18,060 bases of DNA, from positions 1 through 18,060 of the forward strand of contig JAABSN010000061.1 of NCBI GenBank assembly GCA_011390385.1, given 5' to 3'. Source of the stretch: Thioalkalivibrio nitratireducens (lineage in GTDB: Bacteria; Pseudomonadota; Gammaproteobacteria; Ectothiorhodospirales; Ectothiorhodospiraceae). Position 1 is the first letter of the stretch, and the number at the start of each line of letters is the position of its first letter. Below are positions 7,658-15,543 of this stretch, piece by piece. A program made the translations under genes and the position numbers. The notes beneath the pieces are model-generated. The model was not told the DNA's origin and searched no databases. It was given only the letters and a program-made list of their open reading frames with translations.

Positions 7658-7845
7658 CCTGATTAGCACGAATGCTCCGCAAGCCGGACTCGCGCATGAA
7701 TTCACCCCGTCATTGCGAGCGCAGCGCGGCAATCCAAATGGCTCAGCAGAAACCAATGTGGGTTGGATCGCCACGTCGCTTCGCTCCTCGCGATGACGCC
7801 TTGGGCCTTAATTTTCCGATCTGCGGAGCATTCGTGCTAATCAGG
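7658..7845 (+). repeat. Complete 188-bp palindromic MITE-like element, copy 2
   Basis: The outer ends are perfect 24-bp inverted repeats: cctgattagcacgaatgctc... at 7658-7681 and its exact complement at 7822-7845. Inside them, 7708-7736 (cgtcattgcgag...caatcca) and 7764-7798 (tggatcgcc...cgatgacg) form a second, imperfect inverted pair around a central spacer, so the whole element can fold into a long hairpin. It encodes no transposase, as expected of a MITE or REP-type passenger. Bases 7659-7777 are repeated without mismatch, inverted, at 1-119. I see no clear target-site duplication next to the ends. The internal core belongs by appearance to the common gtcattgcgag-type palindromic repeats. 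Confidence 0.85.
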
Positions 7846-8306
7846 AAGCCACATAAACCCGCTGGTAGGCGATACCCGGCTGTTTCTTTCCTGAATGTCC
7901 ATGGGGCAGTGATCCCATGCAACAGGGTCCGGATTTACCCGCAAGCCAGCAGGCGAAACTGACCTTGCAAACTTCATTCAACAAACCTTATCGAACGGGA
8001 TCAGCATTTTCTTCATTTCTTATAGGTAAGTGATCTTACGCGGATATTGCGTAAAGCTCCTGATTACCAAGAAACGCACATACAATATCCTTGGACTAAA
8101 GAGTAGGGACTATACCGCCGTCGGGCAGGCAAAGACTTTCTGGGTTCCACTTTTTCGGGTTCATGCAAAAGCGAAAGCACGCATTTGGACATCGAAACCT
8201 TTTTCACTTGCAATCCCGGATCGACTTGCAATACGAGAGGCCCGCCACGCCAAGTGCATGGGCTGACTACCAAAGGACAGCCGCGCGTCGGCTAAGGGAG
8301 AGAATA
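7846..8306 (+). promoter_or_regulatory. Long leader upstream of the FadL-type porin gene, with nested inverted repeats
   Basis: No gene is supported in this 461-base stretch, which is more A+T-rich than its surroundings at about 7975-8110. Two overlapping inverted repeats are seen: gtaag-tgat-cttac (8026-8039) and ttacgc-N7-gcgtaa (8036-8054). Sharing the middle arm, they could be alternative structures or an operator. A TATA-like tacaat lies just downstream (about 8081-8086), but without a well-spaced -35 box. The ribosome site gggagag lies just before the ATG at 8307. Regulation by a dimeric repressor or activator is a guess. Confidence 0.35.
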
Positions 8307-9551
8307 ATGCAGCGCAAACTTCAATTGGCATTGATCGCGACCGCCGCATCCGTGGCTGCAACATCCGTTCACGCGGGGCCTCACGGGTACGACCTGCACA
8401 ACACACTTGCTCCGGCAAGCGCCGGTCTTGCCGGCACCAGTATCGCCAATCCACAGGACACCGTGTCCGCGGTATTTGGAAACCCAGCCACCCTGGGAGG
8501 ATTCCGAGGCACGCAGTTCACGTTCGGGGCAAGCTTTTACCAACCGGAGACCAAACTCAAGCACGATGGCAGCGTGATTGGAAAGGGTGCATTCAACGCC
8601 AAGTCCGGAACTGACATCTTTCCAGTACCCCAGATCGCGGTGACCCAGGATCTCGAGGGGCTGGGCTTGCCGGCAACACTGGGGCTGGGCCTGACCGTAA
8701 CATCAGGAATCGGTGCGGAATACAAGGGGGAACCCGCAAGCGCCGGGACCAGTGCGGAGTTCATCATTTTCGGCGTCAATGCAGGATTGGGCTACCGCGT
8801 CAACGACAACCTGAATCTGGGTGCAGCGGCCACGATCAGCTTTGCGCAACTCGATCTCGGTCTGCAGAATTTCGTCCCGCCCGGCGCGGACTTCGCCTTC
8901 GGTTCCTCCGGACAAACCCACGACCTCGGGCTGCGCGCGACAGTGGGCGCAACCTACGACATGGGAGACACCACACTCGGAGCCTTCTATCAGACAAAGC
9001 AAAAACACAAGTTCGATAATCTGGTCGTCGACGGTACTGGTGGCTTCCAGAGCCCGACAGTTGAGCAACCCGCGAACGTCGGTTTCGGGATCAGTAACAC
9101 GTCTCTCATGAACGGCGACCTACTCCTCATGGCCGATGTGCTGCACAAGGACTGGAGTGGTACCCGTTTCTGGGGGGATGTCTATGACGATCAATGGGTG
9201 TTTTCCTTTGGCGCCCAGCTGACAAGAAACAATCTGCATTACCGCCTGGGGTACGGTTACGCCGAAGATCCCACCCGGTCCAGCGTTACCAAACTGGGCG
9301 ATCTTGTTGTGCCCGTGCCAGCCATCGAATACCTTCAGGCTGCCCAGACACAGGTGATTTACGAGCACCGCGTTACCGCTGGTCTGGGTGTCGACGATTT
9401 TCTCGCTCCGGGCCTGAACCTCGACCTCTCCGCGGGTTGGCAGTTCAACGAAGACCGGGACTACGGGACCGGTTCTCTCCCAGGTGGCGGGCACACGAGT
9501 GCGGAAGCGTATTCCTGGCATGTCGGCTTCGGATTGACGTGGCAGTTCTGA
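8307..9551 (+). CDS. FadL/OmpP1/TodX-family outer-membrane transport protein
   Basis: ATG at 8307 is chosen over the upstream open frame from 8163 because a good ribosome site (gggagag) precedes it and a signal peptide begins at once: MQRKLQLALIATAASVAA, with likely cleavage after SVHA (residue 23). The mature part starts with the usual FadL N-terminal plug features (a run of small residues, then SAVFGNPATL near 53-62) and continues with alternating amphipathic strands. It ends in FGLTWQF, whose terminal phenylalanine is the outer-membrane barrel assembly signal. At 414 residues it is normal for the family. FadL proteins take hydrophobic compounds such as fatty acids or aromatics across the outer membrane by lateral diffusion; the substrate here cannot be read from sequence. 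It is a single-gene unit, with its own long leader and an intrinsic terminator downstream. Confidence 0.88.
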   Translation: MQRKLQLALIATAASVAATSVHAGPHGYDLHNTLAPASAGLAGTSIANPQDTVSAVFGNPATLGGFRGTQFTFGASFYQPETKLKHDGSVIGKGAFNAKSGTDIFPVPQIAVTQDLEGLGLPATLGLGLTVTSGIGAEYKGEPASAGTSAEFIIFGVNAGLGYRVNDNLNLGAAATISFAQLDLGLQNFVPPGADFAFGSSGQTHDLGLRATVGATYDMGDTTLGAFYQTKQKHKFDNLVVDGTGGFQSPTVEQPANVGFGISNTSLMNGDLLLMADVLHKDWSGTRFWGDVYDDQWVFSFGAQLTRNNLHYRLGYGYAEDPTRSSVTKLGDLVVPVPAIEYLQAAQTQVIYEHRVTAGLGVDDFLAPGLNLDLSAGWQFNEDRDYGTGSLPGGGHTSAEAYSWHVGFGLTWQF

Positions 9552-9600
9552 CCTGGTCGGCCGAAACATTCCCTCCCGGAACGCGTGCGAACGCGGCTTT

Positions 9601-9644
9601 GTCCGACACGCCGACACCTCTCCGGCGTGTCGGACTCTCTTTTC
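9601..9644 (+). terminator. Rho-independent terminator of the FadL-type gene
   Basis: The perfect 13-bp stem gtccgacacgccg (9601-9613) / cggcgtgtcggac (9623-9635) has a 9-base loop and is followed by tctcttttc. It lies 50 bases after the porin stop codon. Confidence 0.9.
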
Positions 9645-9746
9645 AATCTGCACAACGGCTAAACTCGCTATCGACGTGACATGCAGGCACCGGAAATCGG
9701 GAGTATCTTGATGCCAGGATTCGTAATCGAAAGGGAGACAGCATCC

Positions 9747-10031
9747 ATGTATCGTCTAACCGTCATGGCCACGCCTGCCACCCCGAAACATGAAAAGTGC
9801 AGGCGTAGGGTGTCAATGGGCGCAGCAAATCGCACCGTTCGAGGCCCCGAAGCCTGGGGGCCAGTGCGGGCGTGGTATCGGTTCGGTTCGGCTTTGCCTC
9901 ACGACACCCCACGGACGACTTTCACGCTAACCGAGGCTCCACTTTCAATCATTCCGGAGTGTGTCGTTTTCCGGAAACCCCCGGATCGCCCGTCTCCTCG
10001 GTCATCGAATCAACCCCTGCTGAGTGAGTGA
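9747..10031 (+). CDS. Doubtful small ORF, 94 residues
   Basis: The ATG at 9747 has a good ribosome site (agggaga, 8 bases upstream), and the stop codon lies 3 bases before the ATG of the following D-S-x-L-x-R-H gene. This spacing fits translational coupling. The product (MYRLTVMATPATPKHEKCRRR...) is rich in Arg, Pro and Thr, has no signal peptide or membrane segment and resembles no family I know. The stretch is otherwise a 480-base gap after the porin gene (9552-10034) that also contains the porin terminator. It may simply be the leader of the next gene. Only the start context supports it. Confidence 0.28.
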   Translation: MYRLTVMATPATPKHEKCRRRVSMGAANRTVRGPEAWGPVRAWYRFGSALPHDTPRTTFTLTEAPLSIIPECVVFRKPPDRPSPRSSNQPLLSE

Positions 10032-10034
10032 ACC

Positions 10035-10709
10035 ATGACCGCGCTTCAAACACCAACCGATTCCGTTCTACGCCGGCACTTCGAGTCCCGTCTTCAAACC
10101 GAGTGGCCAGCCGCCACTCCTGAGGACTCGGTTCTTTCCAGACACCACGAACAAATGCGGACGGCCTGGCTTGACGGGTCCGAGCAGGAGCTGCCCGCAA
10201 CATCAACCGGGTCAACGGCGGCGTCGTCAGCGGGCCGGCACCCGCTTGCGCTCCACCTCGAGAGGAGAGCGGATACGACTCCGCCCGCAGCAGTCAGACG
10301 TCCTCCCACCGCACGCCCGGTGCAGAAGACCATGGCCGTTCCTCCCCCGGAAGACTCCACGCTTGCCCGGCACCACGCCCAGATGCTTGACGTATCGTTT
10401 GCCGAACATCCGCTCGCGACCCATCTGCGGACGAAAGCCAATGCGACGTTTGGCAAGGACGGGGGTGATAGCGAGGCCAGCCCCGTCACCAGCCTGCCAC
10501 AAGGTGAGTCAAAGGCCGATGCAACGCAACCTTCTCCTCGCAATGACGAAGAGCAACAGCGCTCACCTGGGCCGGCGCATACAGCCCACAGTCACAGCGA
10601 CAGGTCCCAATCCACGGCGCAGGCACAGTCACCACCTTCATCAGCCACGATGGCGAACGAAGGCGGCTGGTTGAGACGGTTACTGCGCAGAATCACTGGC
10701 GGCAAATAG
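10035..10709 (+). CDS. Low-complexity protein with repeated D-S-x-L-x-R-H motifs and a cationic C-terminal helix
   Basis: The 224-residue hypothetical protein has no signal peptide. Three units repeat: TDSVLRRHFESRLQTEW (8-24), EDSVLSRHHEQMRTAW (30-45) and EDSTLARHHAQMLDVSF (106-122). Two further related units follow the first pair and the third copy: HPLALHLERRADTTP (69-83) and HPLATHLRTKANATF (125-139). They are joined by Pro/Ala/Ser/Thr-rich linkers. The end, GGWLRRLLRRITGGK (210-224), is a short amphipathic, strongly basic helix suited to binding membrane or nucleic acid. I recall similar D-S-x-L-R-R-H proteins in other gammaproteobacteria, but no function is known to me. The ndh gene starts 52 bases downstream, so co-transcription is possible. 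The internal repetition argues that the frame is real. Confidence 0.65.
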   Translation: MTALQTPTDSVLRRHFESRLQTEWPAATPEDSVLSRHHEQMRTAWLDGSEQELPATSTGSTAASSAGRHPLALHLERRADTTPPAAVRRPPTARPVQKTMAVPPPEDSTLARHHAQMLDVSFAEHPLATHLRTKANATFGKDGGDSEASPVTSLPQGESKADATQPSPRNDEEQQRSPGPAHTAHSHSDRSQSTAQAQSPPSSATMANEGGWLRRLLRRITGGK

Positions 10710-10761
10710 GGCGGGCGCCCCGAACCTCTCTCCGAGGTATTCGCGCTCGCCGTGGATTCCC

Positions 10762-12069
10762 ATGAAACATAACCATCGCATCATGATCGTCGGCGGCGGC
10801 GCGGGGGGCCTGGAGCTCGCCACGCGGCTGGGCAGAAAGCTTGGAAAACAGGGGCGCGCGGACATCACACTGGTGGACGCCAATCGCACGCATATCTGGA
10901 AACCCCTCCTGCACGAGGTGGCCGCAGGTACCTTCGACTCCTATGAGAATCAGCTCGAATATCTGGCCCAGGGTGCCAGAAGTTCCTTCCAGTTCCGCCT
11001 GGGTCGAATGGAGGGTCTGGATCGGGAAAAACAGGAAATCCAGATCGCGCCCACCTGCAGCAGCGAGGGCCGCGAGATCATTCCCCGCCGAACCTTCGGC
11101 TATGACACCCTGGTCATCGCGGTCGGCAGCGAAAGCAACGATTTCGATATCCCAGGGGTCAGAGAGCACTGCCTCCTACTGGACACCAAGGCCCAGGCCG
11201 AGCGGTTCCAGAGCCGGCTGCTCGAGGCCTACATCCACGCTCATGCTCAAAAGCAGCCGCTGGAGCCCAGCCAGCTTGACGTTGTGATCGCTGGCGGTGG
11301 CGCCACCGGCATCGAACTCGCTGCCCAGCTGCACAAGGTCTCGCGATTGTTCCGAGCCTACGGTCTGGACAGTATCACCCCGAATGCCATCCAGATCAGC
11401 ATCGTTGAGGCGGCCGAACGTATCCTGCCCGGGCTGCCCGAGCGCCTGTCCGACGCCACGCGCGCCGAGCTGAACAGACTGGGTATTGATGTCATCACCG
11501 GGCGGCGAGTGACCGAAGTCACCGAGCACGGAGTGTGCACCGATGGTGGTCAGTTCATCCCGGCGGCCATCAAGGTGTGGGCAGCCGGCATCAAGGCCCC
11601 CGATTTTCTCCGCGACATCGACGGGTTGGAAACCACGCGCAGCAACCAGCTCGTGGTGCGCCCCACCCTGCAGACGACGCGTGACGACAACATATTCGCG
11701 TTCGGCGACTGTGCCGCCTGTCCCTGGCCGGAAAAGGAAGGGCTGGTGCCGCCCCGAGCCCAGGCCGCACACCAGCAGGCGTCCCACCTGTACCGCGCGC
11801 TGAGCCAACGGCTCAAGGGCAAGCCCGTGTCCAACTACCGATATCGAGACTACGGCTCGCTGGTCTCCCTGGGACACTACAGTACCGTGGGAAATCTGAT
11901 GGGAAACCTGGGCGGGTCGGTGATGGTGGAAGGCTTCATTGCCAGAATGGTGTATCTGTCCCTTTACAAACTGCACCAACTGGCCCTGTTCGGTTTCTAC
12001 CGCACGCTGATGCTAAGCATCTCCCACCTGTTCAGGGCCAGCGTCCACCCGGAGATCAAGCTGCACTGA
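10762..12069 (+). CDS. ndh: Type II NADH dehydrogenase (NDH-2)
   Basis: The 435-residue flavoprotein oxidises NADH and reduces membrane quinone without pumping protons, acting on the cytoplasmic face of the inner membrane. The N-terminal FAD-binding dinucleotide fold shows VGGGAGGLE (10-18), and the NADH-binding fold shows IAGGGATGIELA (from about 176). The second FAD contact, NIFAFGDCA, lies near 311-318, and PPRAQAAHQQA is typical of the quinone side. The C terminus (MVYLSLYKLHQLALFGFYRTLM) is the amphipathic membrane anchor of bacterial NDH-2. Length is normal. The ATG at 10762 lacks a strong ribosome site, but the FAD motif begins ten residues later, so the start is secure. The gcvH gene converges from the other side with a 32-base gap. 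sulfide:quinone reductase is less likely, since the conserved Cys pair of that family is not evident. Confidence 0.92.
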   Translation: MKHNHRIMIVGGGAGGLELATRLGRKLGKQGRADITLVDANRTHIWKPLLHEVAAGTFDSYENQLEYLAQGARSSFQFRLGRMEGLDREKQEIQIAPTCSSEGREIIPRRTFGYDTLVIAVGSESNDFDIPGVREHCLLLDTKAQAERFQSRLLEAYIHAHAQKQPLEPSQLDVVIAGGGATGIELAAQLHKVSRLFRAYGLDSITPNAIQISIVEAAERILPGLPERLSDATRAELNRLGIDVITGRRVTEVTEHGVCTDGGQFIPAAIKVWAAGIKAPDFLRDIDGLETTRSNQLVVRPTLQTTRDDNIFAFGDCAACPWPEKEGLVPPRAQAAHQQASHLYRALSQRLKGKPVSNYRYRDYGSLVSLGHYSTVGNLMGNLGGSVMVEGFIARMVYLSLYKLHQLALFGFYRTLMLSISHLFRASVHPEIKLH

Positions 12070-12101
12070 CAACGCGACGCACCCCGTGCCAGGCCGGGTG
12101 C

Positions 12102-12494
12102 TCAATCCTCGCTCGCGACCATCGCCACGTATCCGTCAGCATCCATCAGGCTCTCCAGTTCGCTTGCATCGGAGGGCATGATGCGAAACAGCCAGCCCTG
12201 GTCGAAAGGTGAATCGTTGACCTTCTCCGGGGCGTCGGAGATATCCTCGTTCGCCGAGATGACCTCGCCCGAGACAGGGGCGTGGACATCGGAGGCCGCC
12301 TTGACGGACTCCACCGTCGCACAAGCCTTGCCGGCGAAGACTTCGGTTCCGGCTTCGGGCGTCTCGACGAACACGAGATCCCCGAGCAGGGACTGGGCGT
12401 GATCGGTAATACCAACGGTCACGGAACCGTCCGCCTCCATCCGAACCCACTCGTGACTGCTGGTGTACTTGAGGTCCTGTTGCGTGTCTGTCAT
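12102..12494 (-). CDS. gcvH: Glycine cleavage system H protein
   Basis: The 130-residue lipoyl carrier shuttles the aminomethyl group between the P, T and L proteins of the glycine cleavage system. The lipoylated lysine is K65 in [11 protein letters not shown]. Other family marks are HEWVR (14-18), [22 protein letters not shown] and [12 protein letters not shown] ribosome site (aaagga, about 9 bases upstream) supports the ATG at 12494. The P and T genes are not adjacent, so it is an orphan copy in this window, downstream of an OsmC-family gene in the same direction (133-base gap). Lipoate-binding proteins of the sulfur-oxidising sHdr pathway are GcvH-like, but the motifs here are those of ordinary GcvH and no hdr genes are nearby. 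Confidence 0.93.
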   Translation of the reverse strand: MTDTQQDLKYTSSHEWVRMEADGSVTVGITDHAQSLLGDLVFVETPEAGTEVFAGKACATVESVKAASDVHAPVSGEVISANEDISDAPEKVNDSPFDQGWLFRIMPSDASELESLMDADGYVAMVASED

Positions 12495-12627
12495 CTGCTG
12501 TTTTTCCTTTTAGAGGCTGGTTGCACGGTCAGACTCTGCTGAGCACGCGCGGCGATCATCGACACACGAACAGGACCCTGTTGAGCGGTGATGCCAAATG
12601 CCTTCCCTGCTGTTCTGCCCGGCAACC

Positions 12628-13173
12628 TCAGGCCGCGTTCTTGGACAGTGCGACGAGTTTCTTCCCGTTGGCCGTGGCGGTACCTGTGACCTGTTGTGCG
12701 GTACATAGAATATCGAGCACGGGACAATGGCTCTCGACGGTCTCAATCAGCCTTGTCAGATCCTCATCACTGGCAGGGCTCTCGATCTGTGTCTCGAACT
12801 TGATGCGCTTGTAGCCTGGGGGTACGTTCTCGCCCATACCAAACAGCCCCTGGAGATCAAGGTATCCGCGGACGTTTACCTTGACCGAGTCAAGCTTGAT
12901 ACCCATCACAGATGCATAGGCCGCGTACATGATCTCCTGACAGGTGCCCAGAGCGACGAGCACGAGTTCCACCGGATTCATGGCGGAATCCTGCCCCCCC
13001 AGTTCCGGCGGCTCATCCACGATCATGGGGGCAAAGTTCCGCACAGTGGCGGTGCATCGCACGTCTTCCACCCACTCGGTCTCGGCGCGAAACACCACGT
13101 TGGAGCTGGCCGGGTTCGCTTTAATCGAGCCAATGGTCCTGGTCAGAGCCTCTTGGACGCTTTCCTGTGACAT
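12628..13173 (-). CDS. OsmC/Ohr-family protein
   Basis: The 181-residue protein belongs to the OsmC superfamily, thiol-dependent (hydro)peroxide-reducing or thiol-handling proteins of the cytoplasm. The two characteristic cysteines are C78 in ALGTCQEI and C150 in ESHCPVLDIL; an additional Cys lies at 157. The central NPVELVLVALGTC block, preceding the long helix, is typical. It is longer than Ohr (about 140), mainly because of an N-terminal extension. The ATG at 13173 has a strong ribosome site (aaggag, 7 bases upstream). gcvH follows 133 bases downstream and could be read from the same promoter. OsmC versus a YhfA-type subgroup cannot be settled by eye. Confidence 0.88.
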   Translation of the reverse strand: MSQESVQEALTRTIGSIKANPASSNVVFRAETEWVEDVRCTATVRNFAPMIVDEPPELGGQDSAMNPVELVLVALGTCQEIMYAAYASVMGIKLDSVKVNVRGYLDLQGLFGMGENVPPGYKRIKFETQIESPASDEDLTRLIETVESHCPVLDILCTAQQVTGTATANGKKLVALSKNAA

Positions 13174-13554
13174 ATTTCACTCCTTCACTGTTTTTGTGGT
13201 AGCTCAGATGGCGAGCGATTGGCGGCGCCCTGTGCTTCGTTCACAGTAGAGAAATGCGGAGTACACGCATATTCGAGAGAATACGGGGCGGGCAGGTAAA
13301 GCTACTGATCGACCTGGTTTGCACTCGCCAGTGCCGACCTCCCGATCGCAGGATTTGCGATAGCCGCGGCAACGAGGCTCCGATCACAACGCAGTAATTC
13401 TTCGGAAGCAACGAATGCGGCGTGGCGCTTTCGAGTCCATCGACAAAACCGCCACTGGTTCGCGCAGACATTTTCCGAGAGAAGACACCGACAGAGAACG
13501 GGGTTTCTTCGAAAGAGCCTGCAGGACATCCGAGCGCGAACGACGAGCCGCGAC
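13174..13554. other. Intergenic region between tlpA-like and osmC-like genes
   Basis: This 381-base gap lies between two minus-strand genes. It must hold the osmC promoter. I see no clear terminator for the tlpA-like gene and no promoter boxes I would defend. Open frames here (for example 13241-13471 minus) have no recognisable features. Confidence 0.4.
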
Positions 13555-14124
13555 TCAGGATCCCGTATCGATCGGCCCGAGCGAAGCCTCATTGGATTGC
13601 GGCGCAGCTTCTCGCAGCCGTTCCCGCAGGAAGCCGACCATTGCCGGTGAATCCCATTCCCGAGGCCCCACGGCAATGTATCGTCGCTGCCCATTTCTAT
13701 CCACCAGTACGGTCGTGGGCAGCGCCACCACACCCCAACTACCAAGGTTCATGTGAACGTCAATCAACACCGGGAACGATACCGGGACCTCGGCCAGAAA
13801 CTCCTCCATCGCCGCCCCCCCTCGCCCGGCATGAACCGCCAGAATCTCAAGATTCTCGGAACGAAGTTCGCGATAAAGACGATCCATCGCCGGCATTTCC
13901 TCGCGACAGGGGGCACACCACGTCGCCCAGAAATTCACCAGAACCACTCGATCGCGGTAATCACTGAGCCGGTGTATGTCCCCGGCGGGATCCTGCAACT
14001 CGAAATCTGCCGCTCTTGGCTTGCCGGGTATCGGGTCCATTGTGCGTTCCGCATGAGCCGATCCGCTCAGGGAGGCGAGCATCAGAGATATGACCATCGC
14101 ACAGCCGGTCACAAGTCGCTTCAT
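13555..14124 (-). CDS. TlpA/ResA-type periplasmic thioredoxin-like protein
   Basis: The 189-residue exported thiol-disulfide protein has a signal peptide at 1-25 (MKRLVTGCAMVISLMLASLS, likely cut after SAHA), then a thioredoxin fold with active site WATWCAPC (C70, C73) and the cis-proline in VVALPTTVLVD (P136). TlpA and ResA proteins keep cysteines reduced for cytochrome c haem attachment or copper-site assembly (for example by reducing SCO proteins). The ATG overlaps the stop of the upstream diheme peroxidase gene (atga), with GGAG 7 bases upstream, so the two are translationally coupled. That fits a maturation role for the haem and copper proteins encoded upstream. The short C-terminal tail (REAAPQSNEASLGPIDTGS) is unremarkable. 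Confidence 0.9.
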   Translation of the reverse strand: MKRLVTGCAMVISLMLASLSGSAHAERTMDPIPGKPRAADFELQDPAGDIHRLSDYRDRVVLVNFWATWCAPCREEMPAMDRLYRELRSENLEILAVHAGRGGAAMEEFLAEVPVSFPVLIDVHMNLGSWGVVALPTTVLVDRNGQRRYIAVGPREWDSPAMVGFLRERLREAAPQSNEASLGPIDTGS

Positions 14125-15452
14125 GGGTTCACTCCAGGTCCCGGTGCGATCAGGCGCCTCTCTCCGCCCACATCGCCAATGGGTGCGGCAAAGGCGTCGA
14201 GTACCAGTTCCTGGTAGTCACCTGTCAGCGACTCCAGAAACGCCACAAGATCTGCACGCTGTTGTGCGTCAAATTCCAATGGGCGAATCCGATCGTCCTG
14301 AAACGGGTTGGGCTCACCGCCACGGTCATAGAATTCGACCACGGCCGCCAGCGTTGGAAGCGACCCATCGTGCATGTACGGGGCGGTCAGGGCGACGTTG
14401 CGCAGGCCGGGGGTTCGGAAGCGCCACCGATCCTCTGGATCACCTGTCACTCGATAGCGCCCGAGATCGGGAGGGATGGGGCGCCCCACCGACCGAATGG
14501 TCTCGTCCGACACATTCACGAAGACTCCCGGGGCAATCAAGACGCGGGAACCCGTGCCTGCCTTTCGATGTGAACGGCGGTATCCCACCCCTGTGTTGTG
14601 CATTTCATGGTCCGTGAACAAGGCATGATCGGCCTCGATCGTATGGCACGAAGCACAGTTTCCGGCACCGACAAACAGTGCGAAGCCGCGGATTTCGTCA
14701 TCCGACAGCGCGGTCTCATCCTTGCCATAGTACCAGCGGTCAAACCGCGAATTTCCGGAAACCAATGTTCGTTGGTAGGCTGCAAGGGCCTTGGGTACAT
14801 TCCCCAGGTCCGGTCCCCGCCCATCAAAAGCGGCCTCGAACAACCCGTCGTAGTCCGGCAGCATCGTGAGTTTGCGCAGGACGAACCCGATGGATGGGTT
14901 TGCCATTTCATTCTGATGGATCATCGGCTGCCATGCCTGTTGCTCGAGAGTCTCCTCACGCCCATCCAGGAAAAGGTTTTGCATATGGGCGACGTTATAA
15001 AGGGTGGGGCTATTGCGACCCACCGACCGCCCCTCGACACCTACCGCTGTCGCCAGCTCATTATTGGTAAATCCCTGCTCTGGAATATGGCACATCGCGC
15101 ACGACTGGGTCCCGTTCAATGACAGACGGCGATCAAAGAACAGTTTTCTACCCAGCGCCACCCTTTCCTGGGTCAGGGGATTGTTCTTCGGGGTAACCAG
15201 CGGCGGCAGGCCCAGTACTGGCTCGCTCGCACGGGCCAGGAGATCGGACGCGGCGCCAACCCTGACTTGCAGCGCCAGTGAGCGCGTCTGGTAATCCATC
15301 CGTTCATAACCGCGACGGTCATCTCCAGGCCCATCGAGAACCGTTTGGGCCCCACCGAATACCGGCCAGGTCAGGCAGGAAGCCAGAAGCAGTGCCAAAA
15401 ACAGGCCTCGTTCCTTTTGCGGGCATAGGGCACCATAAAGAAGGCAGATCAT
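14121..15452 (-). CDS. Diheme cytochrome c peroxidase / MauG family protein
   Basis: The 443-residue exported diheme protein binds haem c at CAMCH (118-122) in the N-terminal domain and CASCH (266-270) in the C-terminal domain. LGRKLFFDRRLSLNGTQSCAMCH, PTLYNVAH, LFLDGREETLEQQA and TAPYMHDGS (M360, H361) are family signatures. A hydrophobic segment at about 16-33 is the export signal; cleavage may follow GGA (residue 35), although LASC (23-26) also resembles a weak lipobox. MauG-type members oxidise residues of partner proteins, whereas CcpA types reduce hydrogen peroxide; the axial ligands that separate them cannot be judged safely by eye. AAGGA lies about 9 bases before the ATG. It follows the SCO-MauG fusion by 91 bases and overlaps tlpA. 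Its peroxidase half is related to that fusion throughout, which suggests an ancient duplication. Confidence 0.9.
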   Translation of the reverse strand: MICLLYGALCPQKERGLFLALLLASCLTWPVFGGAQTVLDGPGDDRRGYERMDYQTRSLALQVRVGAASDLLARASEPVLGLPPLVTPKNNPLTQERVALGRKLFFDRRLSLNGTQSCAMCHIPEQGFTNNELATAVGVEGRSVGRNSPTLYNVAHMQNLFLDGREETLEQQAWQPMIHQNEMANPSIGFVLRKLTMLPDYDGLFEAAFDGRGPDLGNVPKALAAYQRTLVSGNSRFDRWYYGKDETALSDDEIRGFALFVGAGNCASCHTIEADHALFTDHEMHNTGVGYRRSHRKAGTGSRVLIAPGVFVNVSDETIRSVGRPIPPDLGRYRVTGDPEDRWRFRTPGLRNVALTAPYMHDGSLPTLAAVVEFYDRGGEPNPFQDDRIRPLEFDAQQRADLVAFLESLTGDYQELVLDAFAAPIGDVGGERRLIAPGPGVNP

Positions 15453-15543
15453 GTGTTTCTATCCTTGCGGCTCGACCTCGCCGCGGTCAGATGACTCTGT
15501 ACATTTGCCAAGATGCGCCGAAACCCAGGCGACGAGACGCCGG

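Noticed and set aside
8090..8160. Cyclic-di-GMP or other riboswitch in the porin leader
   Set aside because: A ggcaaag stretch caught the eye, but the paired helices and the conserved core of GEMM-type riboswitches are missing.
12079..12101. Bidirectional terminator between ndh and gcvH
   Set aside because: gcaccc/gggtgc gives only a 6-bp stem with an 11-base loop and no T-tract on either side.
13241..13471. 76-residue minus-strand ORF upstream of osmC
   Set aside because: No ribosome site, no recognisable family, and it lies in sequence open in several frames.
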